A DNA stretch of 64,000 bases, taken from NCBI GenBank assembly GCA_964019415.1, contig OZ025876.1:5161793-5225792 (forward strand). Reading direction: 5' to 3'. The first letter of the stretch is position 1; every line of letters starts with the position of its first letter. Shown here piece by piece: positions 12,154 through 23,316 of the stretch. The stretch comes from Ianthella basta (Eukaryota > Porifera > Demospongiae > Verongiida > Ianthellidae). A program made the translations under genes and the position numbers. The notes below the pieces were generated by a model, which saw only the letters and a program-made list of their open reading frames with translations, had not been told where the DNA came from and did not search any database.

Positions 12154-12651
12154 CTAACTAGAAAATGGCAGAAGGATTTCACAACCTGCCTTCATAATAT
12201 CACCAACTACTTTGATCCCTATTGCTGAATTTTCAAATGCTGCTGTATTCACATGTCCATGCTTAGTCTTCAACATCCTTATTGATGCAATAAGCCTTCT
12301 CTTGAGAGTATCATTGTGTATCTCATCACAACATGATCTGAATGACACATGCTCTTTTGTGAAATTGCTAGAGAAACGTAATGTACAGCTGCTCATAGTT
12401 CCAGAGACCATCTTACCAACTGTGTCGTGTACAGTTGACTTTTCGAGCTGCAAAGAATTGTCACATATGTGGGTCCATGGAATGCCCTTTGGACTAGCAC
12501 ACTTGAGTTTGGCAACTGCCAACAATGTCCTCACTGAGGTAATTGTTACCCACAGTCTGGTACCAACAGTACAAGTGCTTGACATGTCTGAGAGCCCTGC
12601 ACAATTCATTGCCATGAAGAAGTGCACCAACAACATGGTGTAAGGATACAA
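12154..12651. other. Overlapping open frames on both strands, unrecognised
   Basis: A 165-codon minus frame (12651-12154) and a 143-codon plus frame (12212-12643) overlap almost completely. Neither shows a motif I recognise; the minus product is Ser/Thr/Cys-rich with no signal peptide or clear TM, and the plus frame would be its shadow or vice versa. A transposase relic is possible. Not called as a gene. Confidence 0.25.
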
Positions 12652-13647
12652 ATCAGTGTGTAGGGCCTCTGATGGTGTTCTTATGACATAATATTTGCAT
12701 GCCTACTTGGGCTTCAGGTAACATAAAAATGTTCTGAATGCACTCTATGCTCAAATTATGCAATAAGCAGCCAATGCGGACTTCTGACTTCTGTGTGCTT
12801 CTAAAATTCTGTGTCTAGAACAAAGTTTACAAGAAATGTCAACCTAGCTATCTAGCACCTGCATGAGTTCTGGGTTATAGAATCCTAGAACTGCTTAGAT
12901 GCATGTGTAGTCGTCTACAAGTTTTTGTATGTAGTACATTAATTATACTATCATGCATGTAATCAGGTAGCCAAATACTCAATTGCTCATGACAGCACTG
13001 ATTGCCTATCTGCAGCATGCAACATGCAAGACATGGATGAGGTGCTTTGGGGATGCAGGTATAATTTGCTGATTGTTGTATTCATTGTTCAAATCAGTGA
13101 CAACATTTCTAAAATGTGTAAGTTCCATAGCTAGCTAGGTAGCTACAAAGTGCCACACGCAACTTTGCATGCATACGTGCTTAGTAGACTTTGAAAGGAG
13201 TAGTGTTAATCTTTCATACTAAGGAGCCGTCATGCCAGCCATCTCACCAGCCTATACCTAACAGGAACGTTCTAGGTAACGACGACTGTGAATCGACCCT
13301 GTGCCGTTGCGATGACCGGCCCCATTACGTGTGCGCGATCGATTGCGCAACCTTAGCTCGCGCTCCGGCAGCGACGTAAGTACCTTGTGTACCAGCCGCC
13401 AAACGGTTATGGTAGGAGGGCGGTGAATACCACCGTAATGAAAACACAGTTGTCATCCTCCCATATGGGTTTTCTTGCATTCCATCTCACCACATCATGA
13501 TTGGTGTCATATGGCTTAGATCTTAGAATGGGCAGGACGGGAAGCAGATAACATTTTTGTCCAATAACAACTGCACTAGCGAAATAACATAGCTACGGGT
13601 TGTGGTCACTGACAAGCCCAGTTTATAGGTATAGGCAGTTGACCAAG
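12652..13647. other. Intergenic, likely 5' region of the following gene
   Basis: No coding exon recognised. 13190-13380 has a short GC-richer open frame ending GCGACG|gtaagt, which could be a 5' exon of an unknown transcript. The stretch just before 13648 would contain the promoter of the PPxY membrane-protein gene; no TATA box is obvious. Confidence 0.35.
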
Positions 13648-14719
13648 ATGGAGGAACCAAGTGCACCTCCTCCGTACTCCTTTGAGGAATACCCTGCTGT
13701 CAGTACAGCTGGAGTCCATTCACAAGTGGTGAGTGTAGATAGTTCTTAGAACTGGAGGGATCACAGCTGCGTATAACAGGATACACACAAACTCGCCATG
13801 GCTAAATTCAACTACAGTAGCCTGCTATCATTTATCTTATAGCTATTAGCTATACTGTACTGTCACACGCATCCAATAGAATAGGAGTCTTAGTCTATTT
13901 ATATTTAGCCATTACTAATAGAATAAATGTAAGATATATCCTTTATATGTAACAGAGGTTTTCAAGAATCCTTGAGCCAAGGGCCAAATGTATGATTACG
14001 GACAGTGGAATTGCATCACATGCAGCATATTCATGAGGTTTCCTCTTCTGTCCCATCCACAGGTAGTAGTAGAGCAGCCAGTGCCAATCAGTGTGCAGCC
14101 ACATACTCAGGAGCGCTACCAACTGCCTTATACTGCTCGTATTGTAAGCATAGTTTTCGTTGTTGTCTGCAGTGTGGCCATCTGGTTGCCCGGAATTTAC
14201 TGCGCTGTGACAGCACTTGTTCTGGCTATAATGGTAAGACGGGAGTTAGCTATATCATTCATGCATCTTTTGGATGATAAGTGTCAGTTTAGAGCCGTGA
14301 CTACATAGCACTGAGAACTGAAACTCTGAGGCTAGCCATCTTTGGTGTGCAGCTACATTGTTGATGTGTCAGAATAGTTTGACTGCATAATTGAATGCAC
14401 AGTAGCCAATGCAAATAATGAGGATACATTAGATCCATGTATAATAATTTGAGTATATGTCTCTTTCTGGTTTGCAAACTGCAAGCAGATCTATATAGAA
14501 TAATACTACACATTGGTTGAAATTTACCTTCAATTGCACACTCAGGGCACACAAGAAGAGCAGAAGAACAAGCGAGAGTCAGCCAAATCTTTCAGCATTA
14601 TTAGTTTGACATTATCCATACTGGCTGTGGTTGGATTTCCTGTACTACTACCAGCAGTGGGCGTCTTCTCAGTCTACGGAGGATTCCTCCTGTTCTGCTT
14701 AGCACTTGTCATTTGTTAG
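13648..14719 (+). CDS. Small multi-pass membrane protein with PPxY N-terminus (paralog 1)
   Basis: Three exons join in phase 0 with consensus splice sites: 13648-13728, 14063-14233, 14546-14719 (141 aa). The N-terminus MEEPSAPPPYSFEEYPAV carries a PPPY motif, the classical ligand for WW domains of NEDD4-type ubiquitin ligases. Exon 2 ends in hydrophobic sequence after QERYQLPYTARIVSIVFVV (one long or two short TM segments). Exon 3 starts with a charged loop GTQEEQKNKRESAKSFSI, then two further hydrophobic segments, ending LALVIC. This layout (cytosolic Pro-rich head, hydrophobic hairpins, basic loop containing AKSFSI) recalls dispanin/CD225 or other small adaptor membrane proteins, but no family is firmly identified. 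A close paralog lies convergently at 15978-15086 with exactly the same exon structure. Intact. Confidence 0.7.
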
Positions 14720-15085
14720 CTGATAGTATGTATTACTAATGGATATTATTTAGAAACTGCCCTTATCAAACTAAGTATAATCATCACATCAATAGACAAG
14801 CCTCCTTTCATGGAACTTACATATGATTTACTACATGGAACACATGTCATGTGAAATTGTGTACATTGCTCGATTATGCATGTGCCATGATACAAAAATC
14901 ATTAACACAGATCTATGGATATGACAATACTGCATTGACAAATGACAAATCAACCTTGTTGCAGATTTCACAATTGCATTATTATTAACCTTGAGACAAT
15001 TCAGTAGTTTGTGCTGAAAGAACATAATACATTCAGTGAATTAAGTTAGATGGCTACATAACATAAACTATAATTCTGTACTGGG

Positions 15086-15978
15086 TCAGCACTGTCGCAG
15101 GGGACCACAAAAGAGACCCAATATTATGCTGTAGATGATCAGCGGGTACATCACCACTCCAAGAACAACCAGAGTGATACTGACAATGCTAAATGATTTC
15201 GCCAGCACTCTGCGTCCTTTCCATGTTTGGGTACCCTACAGGTAATAGAAGCATACATATCATTTAACCTAAAGGCATACACAGTTGTCCACTTGTCAAT
15301 GGAGTCATGTCATGTGTATGTGTATGCGTTTGTGCATGGTATGTGTGTGTATGTATGTGCAGTGAGTATGCACATGTGTATGTGTATAATAATGGCCACA
15401 GCATTATAAGTTGGTACTACTGCTTCAGAGATAACCATGCATGCACTCACCGCAATAGAAAAGGCTAGAGCTGGCAGGGTAAAAAGGAATCCAGGTATCC
15501 AGAGGAGGAGTGAGAAGATAACAATAAAGACTATGCTGAGTGTGAGTGCCGTGTAGGGCAGTTGGTAACGTTCTGGTTCGCTTGGCTGCTCCACTACAGC
15601 TGGCGCCTGCTGCTGTATAATAACCTGCACGTATGGAAAACCAATGAACATCACACCCTCGACTCGAATTCAATCTATACATGCATTACTAGTATTGAGA
15701 TATTAACTTTCTCAGGCATACACAGTTTGAGGGAGAAACTAACTTGTAGTCTTCATAGCTGAATAAACTAATGCAACCACTAGCTAACGGGCTTTGAAGC
15801 GCAATCATAGTGAATGTGCGTTGGCATATAGCTAAGCTCGAGTTCAATCGCTAAAAGATCACAAACAATGGTACTCAGACTGTAGTTCAAGTGAACGTGC
15901 TCTCACCATTGGTGGCGCGCTCCCAACATAGGGCTCTGCAGCGTACGTAGGCGGGTGAGTCTTTTCGGCGGCATCCAT
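15086..15978 (-). CDS. Small multi-pass membrane protein with PPxY N-terminus (paralog 2)
   Basis: Minus-strand gene of three phase-0 exons: 15978-15907, 15624-15451, 15235-15086 (131 aa). It starts MDAAEKTHPPTYAAEPYVG, with a PPTY WW-ligand motif. Exon 2 contains EPERYQLPYTALTLSIVF, nearly the same block as paralog 1, leading into a TM hairpin. Exon 3 has the matching basic loop GTQTWKGRRVLAKSFSIVS and a final TM hairpin ending GPLRQC, so a C-terminal Cys could be palmitoylated (inference). The two genes are tail to tail, about 370 bp apart. Divergence concentrates in the N-terminal head and loops while the RYQLPYTA and AKSFSI cores are kept, which argues that both are functional. Exon 1 was also copied to 33.2 kb. 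Confidence 0.7.
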
Positions 15979-17659
15979 AGCTTTACCGTACCACTGATGC
16001 GATTCAGTTCGTGTGTGTGTTGGTTACTGACGGGCGATCAGCGAACGCGCAGCCATGTCAGTGCTGGACTTCCTGCTTCCGGTTCACGTCCGTTTTTGAA
16101 CACATTGTGCTTGGTACAATAGCGCAGTGAAGAGTTGTTACATAGAGTACACAGGTAGGCCTTATCTCCTATGTCCTCTTGGTGTTAGTCATGCTGGGAA
16201 TGGGGAAAACAGCGATGTAACCATGTATAACTGAGAGGAGAGAGTCTACTATTTAGCCCCAATTTGAAAGTTTAGAGAGAGAGAATCAGGTGATGATTGA
16301 GTGATGGGTGAGATAGTAGTAAACAGATATGTGTGGAGAGGGATGAGTTGGGCTGTCAATGGCAGTTCAACACACCTGATAGACAGATGGAATGGGGCAG
16401 CACTCACTGTTGAGGGGGTCCCATTGATTGTGGATGTACAGTGACATACCAGATTCTAAGTACATCTCTGCTAGAAGGCATGGCAGGACTTCAGCGCAGT
16501 CCCCTCTGACCAGTCTAAGATTTTACCAATGTTTATGCACCCAGGATACATATGTTGAGTCACCAGTAAACAATGCACATGCACCAATGCTCCTCCCCAT
16601 CAGAGAGATAGTGTGGCACATGTGTAAGTCAGTATTGCATACCAACTGTCTGCTCAAAGCTTTTGAATTCCCTGAAGGAGATGACTGAATAGGCAGCAAA
16701 ATGGTGGAATAAATTCAATTTAACCAGCTGCAGGCTAAAGGGTACAAGTGATTTGACATGGAAAGCCATTACTATGTATCTTGCAAGTAGCCGCACTTCT
16801 TCAGTGCTCCCCTCTCTTCATGATTGCACCATTCCTGCACACTGTTTCAAGAACTGGCACCATATGCATGCAGGAATCGGGACCATGCATGCAGGCGCAA
16901 GCATTCAGCACAAGTTGGAGCAATGTGCAGCAACAACGTAACTTTTATATGCCATGGTTATAACCTGGTTCTAATGTTTTCGTTAACTATCTAAAGTAGT
17001 GAGGAAATGAGTGAGAATGATGTCTACCACTTAAGAACCTATACTCCATATTCCGTAGTGTACTGACAGATGCAACAGCTTGGGTGGGATAGGTTAGGTG
17101 AGTCTGACATGTCTCCAAACAGCCAGCCTTCCTGGCCACAATAGCACTAACAAAATGTAAACCATATTGCAGCCTACCTTCATAAGGCAGGTACAGTACC
17201 TCTTGAATAAAGGCTGGCCAACTGTGTGTGTATAGTGTGCAGGAATATACAACGTGTGTGCTCACCTTCAATCTACATCGGCTAAGAGTGATGAGGTGAA
17301 ATACAACAGGCATGAATGCACTACCAGCACTAATAGACAATTACTAGGAAAGGCACTATTCTTAGAAAGACTAGTCTACCGTAGCCCAGACTCAAATTCA
17401 GTCTTTGCATGTTGAAACATAAATATGGAAGCTGGAATTTGTTGGCTAGTGAAACCGCAGATAGAATATGCCTTGAAATAATCACTGCACCCCAATGCAG
17501 CACTGTGAACTACAGTCCATGCAGTGTACCAGCTACTGGGACAGGGGGTATTCATAAGTCAATAATGCATTGTGAGTTACAATAACAGTCTTTCAGGTCA
17601 ATCCTTCCTGCAATCATATTGACTGCTGTCACTACACTGTGCACGCTTTATTGGGTGTC

Positions 17660-17775
17660 TGAGTGTGTCTGTATGCCTGTATGTGTATATTTATAATGGA
17701 TTGTGTATTTGTGTGTGTTTGTGCATGTGTATGTGTATGTACGTGTATGTGTATGTGTGTATGTGTGTGTTCCAT
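17660..17775. repeat. GT/GTAT simple-sequence tract
   Basis: Imperfect (TGTGTA)n/(GT)n stretch, also present with different lengths in the two other copies of block S (36361-36475 and 60690-60812). Confidence 0.85.
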
Positions 17776-18194
17776 GCACACTCATCTACTAATAATGAAA
17801 TAAGCAACAATCATGTGACTTCTGTATAGCTACCTCTGAAAAGAAGTAGAGGCCTGGGCCTCTATTCTGACAAATACAGTAAAATTAATTTAAACAGATT
17901 CTAGGCATGGAAGACCTGCAGTGAGTTGGGGGAGCAGGTCTCCCAAATGCTTTGCTGAACACTTGTTTTCATAATAAGAAGCATTCATGATGGCTACTCT
18001 GTGAGACCGGCCAGAAACTTTACTGCCACACTGTGCACCCAAATGCTGATTGAGTGACTGCTGGGAAACCTATTCCACACAGCTGGGTGAACACTGTTGA
18101 AGAATTGCACATAATGTTAATAGAGGATGCATGTGTTATAATTCAGCGAACAGGAAACTGAACAGAGTTCAAAGCAGCTGGCACTGGACAGAGG

Positions 18195-19183
18195 ATGGAA
18201 GAAGAGCTGAGAAACATCTCAAATTCAAGTACTACCACTTGTCAAGCCTTGCCAGATCCTGGTTTCACTGCCTTTGTCATTGTCTTGGCAGTAACTCTTG
18301 TTCCTGTAATCCTCCTCAATGGATTGGTAGCTATCATGTTACTACGGGCAACATCGGTGGCCATACAAGTTCGCACCCTAGTAGTAAATCTTTTGGTGGC
18401 AATTCTGATTGTAGCTGTTGTATGGCTTTGTGTAGTTCTCTATTCATTGGCACTTGCTCTAGGATATGCGAGTGAGCCTTCACTACCATTCTGTCGCTTT
18501 GCTATCTTTGTCTTTGCTTTTACAATACAAGGTAGGATTCTTGGATTGACCTTACTTTCAGCAATGGTGCTTCAGCCAGTTGCATGTGGTACAGCAGAGA
18601 GTGGGGCCAAATGGTTGATGTACAGCTTGGCACCATGTTGGGTAATTGCATTCATCTTAACCTTTCGCATCCTTATGCCAGAGACATATGCAGTTCAGTA
18701 TGTTGAGTGCATAGCCTGCTACCCCAGTAGTGTAGATGGTGCCGCATATCAAGTTATTGGGTTGACAAAAACCTTCCTTTGGGGTTAATGATTGGATCTG
18801 TTATTCCTCTGTTGATGTGCATCTGTATTCCACTGGGCTCGCTGTGCTACATCAAATGACACACCATTTCAGAAGGAGATAAATACAGCTTTTTTGCAAG
18901 TTTGCAGCCTTCCTCATTCCTGGCAGCATTTGCAGTCTTGGCTCAGGTTGCAGCCATAATTCTTGCAATAGTATCAACAGACATTGTTGGGGTGTATGTC
19001 TCATGCACCATTGCTTACTTATCTTACTTTCCAACTCCAATACTGGTTATTGTGTTTCTGAAACCAGTTCAGAAACAGCTACGTTACCTATTCTGTAGCA
19101 AGTGCCTGAAACGCAATGAAGCAATCCCAATGCAGCAAGCAGAACCACCTAAGCAGCAATTTGAAATGCAACAGTCATTATAA
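18195..19183 (+). pseudogene. Divergent 7-TM receptor-like gene, copy 1 (broken)
   Basis: A single-exon frame starts MEEELRNISNSSTTT (two N-glycosylation sequons NIS, NSS) and runs through TM1 (FVIVLAVTLVPVILLNG), TM2, a Cys at the start of TM3 (PFCRFAIFVFAF), TM4 and an extracellular CIACYP loop. At 18778-18783 two extra G's relative to copy 2 shift the frame to a stop after LTKTFLWG. A TGA replaces a CAA/CGG codon near 18855, and one- and two-base deletions follow near 18900 and 18930. The C-terminal part (TM7, a KPVQKQLRYLF helix 8, Cys-rich tail, ending MQQSL) is still readable to 19183. No DRY or NPxxY motif is present, so class-A membership is only suggested by topology and the TM3/loop cysteines. 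Pseudogene unless the G-run reflects sequencing error. Confidence 0.7.
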
Positions 19184-19450
19184 TCCGCATTCACATGCAT
19201 GCAAACACATTGGACGATTGACTGGTCTTTTGTGTAATGTACCAAGCAACTTTTTAGTGCTTTTCTATTCACTGAAACATGTACTACTCAAGTGTTCCTG
19301 AAAACAGTGATGTTGGTAATGTGTTTCATCTATACAATATGCACATGGCCATGGGTTGGTATATAGAATCGCCTCATTGAGTTTAAAAACATTTTCTTTT
19401 GTTGCTATGGTGTATTTTGATAAATAAAGAAATGGCATGGTAAGAATGTA

Positions 19451-20369
19451 ATTGGAATGGAATCTTCACTGTATATGAAGAGAGTATGTATAGAGGTTGA
19501 CTCAACAGTCACCAGAGATTAGACTAATGCAAGGACCAGCCAATCCTACAGTCCACATACATAATATAAGTTGGCCCAAGAAGGTTCTAGATCTTGTCAT
19601 TACATATTAACAATACACATTACAATGCAACATGTGACAAGGCCATGCGACAATACACAAGCTTGAGGTACACAAAAGTTGTAAGTCCATTTGCTACAAG
19701 TACATAGACCTGTGTTAGAGTGGTGAGGAATTTGTTGAAAGAGACTGTGGTAGTACAGGATCTAAGGTATAGTGATGTCCCTTACATACCCATGGCTATT
19801 GGATGCCTTTCTCAACAGGTAAGTGAGAGAAGCTATGGTGCATGGGACTCCAAAGAGTAGTTGCATGAGCTTGACAGGTGCCTATGCATTCAGGAATTAA
19901 TGTTTGTTGGTGATACAGTGCATTGCCCAGACAGAAGAAACCGTAAGCCAGAACATGGTAAGATATAAAGTAGCAAAGAGGTATGGTTTAAAAAGCATGC
20001 CTGGGAGGAGATGAACACTATGCATCATGCTTACGTAGGAGCCTGCCAAGTGTATAGACATTAGGGTAATTAATATTATAGCTAAAACATGGTTTTAGAC
20101 CTGAATGACACCCCCAAAATATTTACATAATCGTAGTGCACTCATCCTCTGTCATGCATGGACCAAAACGGTATTAAGGCAGTGTATAGGGCCAGAGTAA
20201 CATGAAACATACAGCACCTGGCAAAATGAGCAACTTAATCTTGTGACAATGTATCCCTTCTTAATCAACCTACATGCACATGCCTCACACATACAAGGTG
20301 ACTTTCATTTAGGAGAGGCAGGGGATGCAGAGATCAGATTTTGACTGTGGCTCTATTGGGGCAAACAAT
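19451..20369. other. No supported gene; duplicated non-coding sequence
   Basis: Parts of this stretch (for example 19500-20300) recur at 39.15-39.42 kb and 62.77-63.42 kb, so the duplicated blocks extend past the 7-TM gene. No exon recognised. Confidence 0.55.
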
Positions 20370-21870
20370 GAAGCCTACAACAGGGTGAATTGAAGCAAGC
20401 TACTGCCTGGAAGGAATTGGACTGAAAGGTAGAATGGTGGAGTTTTTGAAGGCGGCTTATATGGAGTCAAGATGTGAAGTAAAAGTTGGCAAATGGTTAG
20501 TGAATCTTTTGGGATGGTGAATGGGCTCAGGCAAGGAAGTGTCCTGTCACCAGTGCTCTTCTCACTGTACATCAACTCGCTGCTGGACAAACTCAGAAAG
20601 GCAGAGGTGGGAGTCAAATGCAAAGATCAGCTGATCCTGGCCTTAATTGTTGTATGTGGAAGACATGGTTATGCTTACAGAAGATGAGATGTTGAGGAGA
20701 GCATTGGTGGTATTAGGTGAATGGTGTGTAGAGTGGTCGGTAAAGGTAAACGTTGATAAATGTGGGGTAATGCACATGAGAAAAAGGGTGTGAAGAGATA
20801 GGGACAAAGATTTGGCATGAATGGCAAGGTCATTGTGAATGTAGCTGAGTGCCAGTATCTAGGGTGCATTATTAATTAGCATGCAGAAAGTAGGGCAATG
20901 ATTGACTCGAGGGCAAAGGCAGGGGCAAGAGCCTTGCATGTGTGCATGGCTGAAGAGCTGCAGGATAAGTATCAGGGAGGTGAAAGGGGAGTTGTTTGTG
21001 AAGTTGTTAGAGGCTTTGGTTGGGTCTGTACTATTGTATGGAGCTGAGGTGTGGGGATGTTGTAAACAGATGTGTCCACTCGAGCAAGTTCAGTTGCAGG
21101 CAGCCAGGATATTTTAGGTTTGGGGCGTCAGCACCAAAGAGTGGCTCTGCAGCATGAGATGATGATGCTCCCACTGATATGGGAAGCTAGGAGAAGGTGC
21201 ATCGAGTTCTGGTTGAAGGTAATGGGGATGGATGACAGAAGGCTGATTTGGTTGGTGGCATTAGAGGTACAGGAACCACAAAACAATGTGAAGTGTTGGG
21301 AAGGCTTTGAATGTGGCCTGGAAAGGGTTGGGTGGACAAGTGAAGTGGCTGAGAAGTTAAGGGAGTAGTGTCAGGGAGCGAAGTTAGTCAGATGTTGAAA
21401 GATTATGCATGGAGGGAAGTAAGGAAAGAGTGGGCATCAGAGGCAAAGGAAAGATCAAAGCTGGAGGTGTTACAGAGGCTTATGGGGAGAGGGTGTAAGT
21501 CAAGGTGTGTGCAGGTAGGGAAGAAGCGCCTCAGACAGTTCTCAGCTAAACTTAGAGGTGCATGGGACGACAGAGCTGAGGGTGGAGTCTGGCAGATGAG
21601 TTGGGCTGTCGAGAGAGGATAGATTTTGTGCACAATGCAGCTCAGGAGAAGTGGAAGATGTAGAGCACTTTTTGTTGAGATGCAGCAGGATGGCAAGCAA
21701 GAGAGCATGCAGTGCTGGAGAAGCATATGGAAAAGATTGTAGTTGGGTTTCAGGCTAGATCTGATGAAGAGAAGGTGGCGATGGTGTTGGATGAGGCATG
21801 TACAGATAGAAGAGCAGGCAGAGCAGTAGAGGAGATGTGGAGGAAGAGGTTTGGATAACCACAAGCTCAT
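20370..21870 (+). pseudogene. Decayed LINE ORF2 (RT core to C-terminus)
   Basis: The RT palm is readable: GLRQGSVLSPVLFSLYINSL (the conserved RT GxxQGxxLSP block) at about 20520-20580. It is followed after a shift by a degenerate catalytic box where YADD appears as YVED near 20650. LYGAEVWGCC lies at about 21030. Further downstream are the helical region and a knuckle-like CAQCSSGEVEDVEHF-like sequence near 21640. Frames change repeatedly and several stops interrupt. Same family as the minus-strand fragment at 5604-6443. Dead element. Confidence 0.7.
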
Positions 21871-22116
21871 GGTCAAAGAAAAGTCCGCCTTTATCTACGT
21901 TACCTGATATAATTATACTCTATGACTTTCATCTGGTGTTTTCCCTTTTACAATGAATGACACTGTGTATCTAGTGCTGCATTAGTCAGTTGTCCTAGTG
22001 GGCTTAGCACATGAGGCACTTGAAAATAATTAATATTAATATTGATTGATATACTTCATACATGATTAACAACAATGTCAGAAAAAGCAACCTAAGAAAT
22101 GTCCTGGTGTTATAAA

Positions 22117-22425
22117 GAAGCTCACTTTCAGTGCCCCCAAACTCAACACCTTTGTATCTATTAGTCTCCTATTTTGAGTGTGCACTCCATGCACTTGTGA
22201 CTCTCTCCCTCTTAGTCTCTCTTCCTGCACCATTCCATGCAGTTAGATATAGGTCAGGAAATGTTTTGCATGCAAAGAGCTCAATATTAGTACCACCATT
22301 CGTGATTTCATATGATTAAAGAGAGACTACGAGGTGAGCAGAGTAACAGTGCATGGAGTGCACACTCAAAATAGGAGCCTAATAGATACAAGGTGTTGAG
22401 TTTGGGGGCACTGAAAGTGAGCTTC
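22117..22425. mobile_element. MITE M, copy 1 (~310 bp)
   Basis: Arms of about 78 bp: 22117-22195 (GAAGCTCACTTTCAGTGCCC...) is the reverse complement of 22348-22425. The centre includes GATATAGGTCAGGAAATG. Related copies are at 39.55-39.65/43.63-43.70 kb (split by the Penelope element) and 63.66-63.90 kb. The right end abuts the conserved receptor promoter motif CTTCGGAGCAGCGTTGGGAT, so this MITE replaced the upstream half of the receptor-A promoter region. Confidence 0.8.
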
Positions 22426-22523
22426 TTCGGAGCAGCGTTGGGATAGTGAAATTTCCATCTCCTTGTGACATTGGTTTAAAGTGCAAGCTCTTGTGGCCGC
22501 ATAGAGTCCACTAGTGCGCTGAC

Positions 22524-22740
22524 ATGGCAGCCAACATAGCAGCGCTACTCTGGTCCAGTGTAGCAGCACTACTACTGGCGCTTCCTGAGACGTCCGAGGC
22601 ACAGCCAGGTGAGAATTAGCTGTAAACGGGGTTTTGAAGTCGCTGTTCCCAATATTAATGGGAAGCTTGTTCCCTAACGCACTGTTCCCTTTCGAATTTT
22701 TGTAGTGGTAGCAAGTCTCTCGGCTGATGGTGTGCGTGTC
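22524..22740 (+). pseudogene. Receptor A: 5' fragment of Ig/FN3 receptor
   Basis: Exon 1 (22524-22608) encodes the family signal peptide MAANIAALLWSSVAALLLAL... and ends at the same gtgagaatt donor as receptors B and C. After an intron, exon 2 begins at 22706 (tttgtag|TGGTAGCAAG) with the start of the Ig domain and then departs from the family at about 22740. The rest of the gene is missing. Truncated duplicate. Confidence 0.85.
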
Positions 22741-23316
22741 TGGTCCCGTGGTCCAAGTGTAAATCACTTGAGGTAACCTTGGAAGGTTGGCTTTACAACT
22801 CCAAGCAATGTACCCTGCCTCTCATCGCATAGTCGCACCACTATGACCAACGCCAGTGCAAATGCAACCGTCTTCAGCTAGGTTTAGCCATTGATCGGAA
22901 ATACCCCGAAAAAAACAGCAATTTCCTGGATTTCGACATGCTTTCTAAAACTTTGTTTTACAAGGGGAAGCGAGCAACTTATCCATGCAGATTTTCTGTG
23001 AGTCGTAGCACATACATAGTAGGACCAATAACCTTGGTTAGCTAGCTATTCGTTTCTTGGATCGAGAGCACTCTTCAAAAGAATTTGTCAACGCGGAACA
23101 TTGATCGGAAAACCCCCGGGTAAATCGGATCAGAAATACACCATATTAGGCACGTGTAGAAGAATTAATCGGGCTACCCACACCGTACAAGTAAACGATC
23201 GTTGTAACACTGTCTTCGGAGCAGCGTTGGGATAGTGAATGTCCCATCGATCCCCTTGTGACATTGGTTTGAAGTGCAAGCTGTTGTGGCCGCATAGTGT
23301 CCACTAGTGCGCTGAC

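Larger units (their letters stand above)
15862..19450 (+). repeat. Segmental duplication block S, copy 1
   Basis: About 3.6 kb that recurs at 33.08-38.62 kb (with a 1.45-kb insertion at 33421-34866 and a 0.5-kb insertion at 37395-37892) and, in its right two-thirds, at 60.10-62.47 kb. Similarity is high across non-coding and coding parts alike, with small indels. The left edge lies inside the first intron of the paralog-2 membrane-protein gene, so exon 1 of that gene travelled with the block. Within 16987-17340 a minus-strand open frame (MSISAGSAFMPVVFHLITL...) is retained in all three copies, but reading frames do not join consistently across the apparent splice sites; it is not called as a gene. 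Confidence 0.85.

Noticed and set aside
16987..17340. Minus-strand frame conserved in three copies of block S
   Set aside because: Conservation is explained by recent segmental duplication; possible splice sites exist but exon phases do not join into one frame in all copies.
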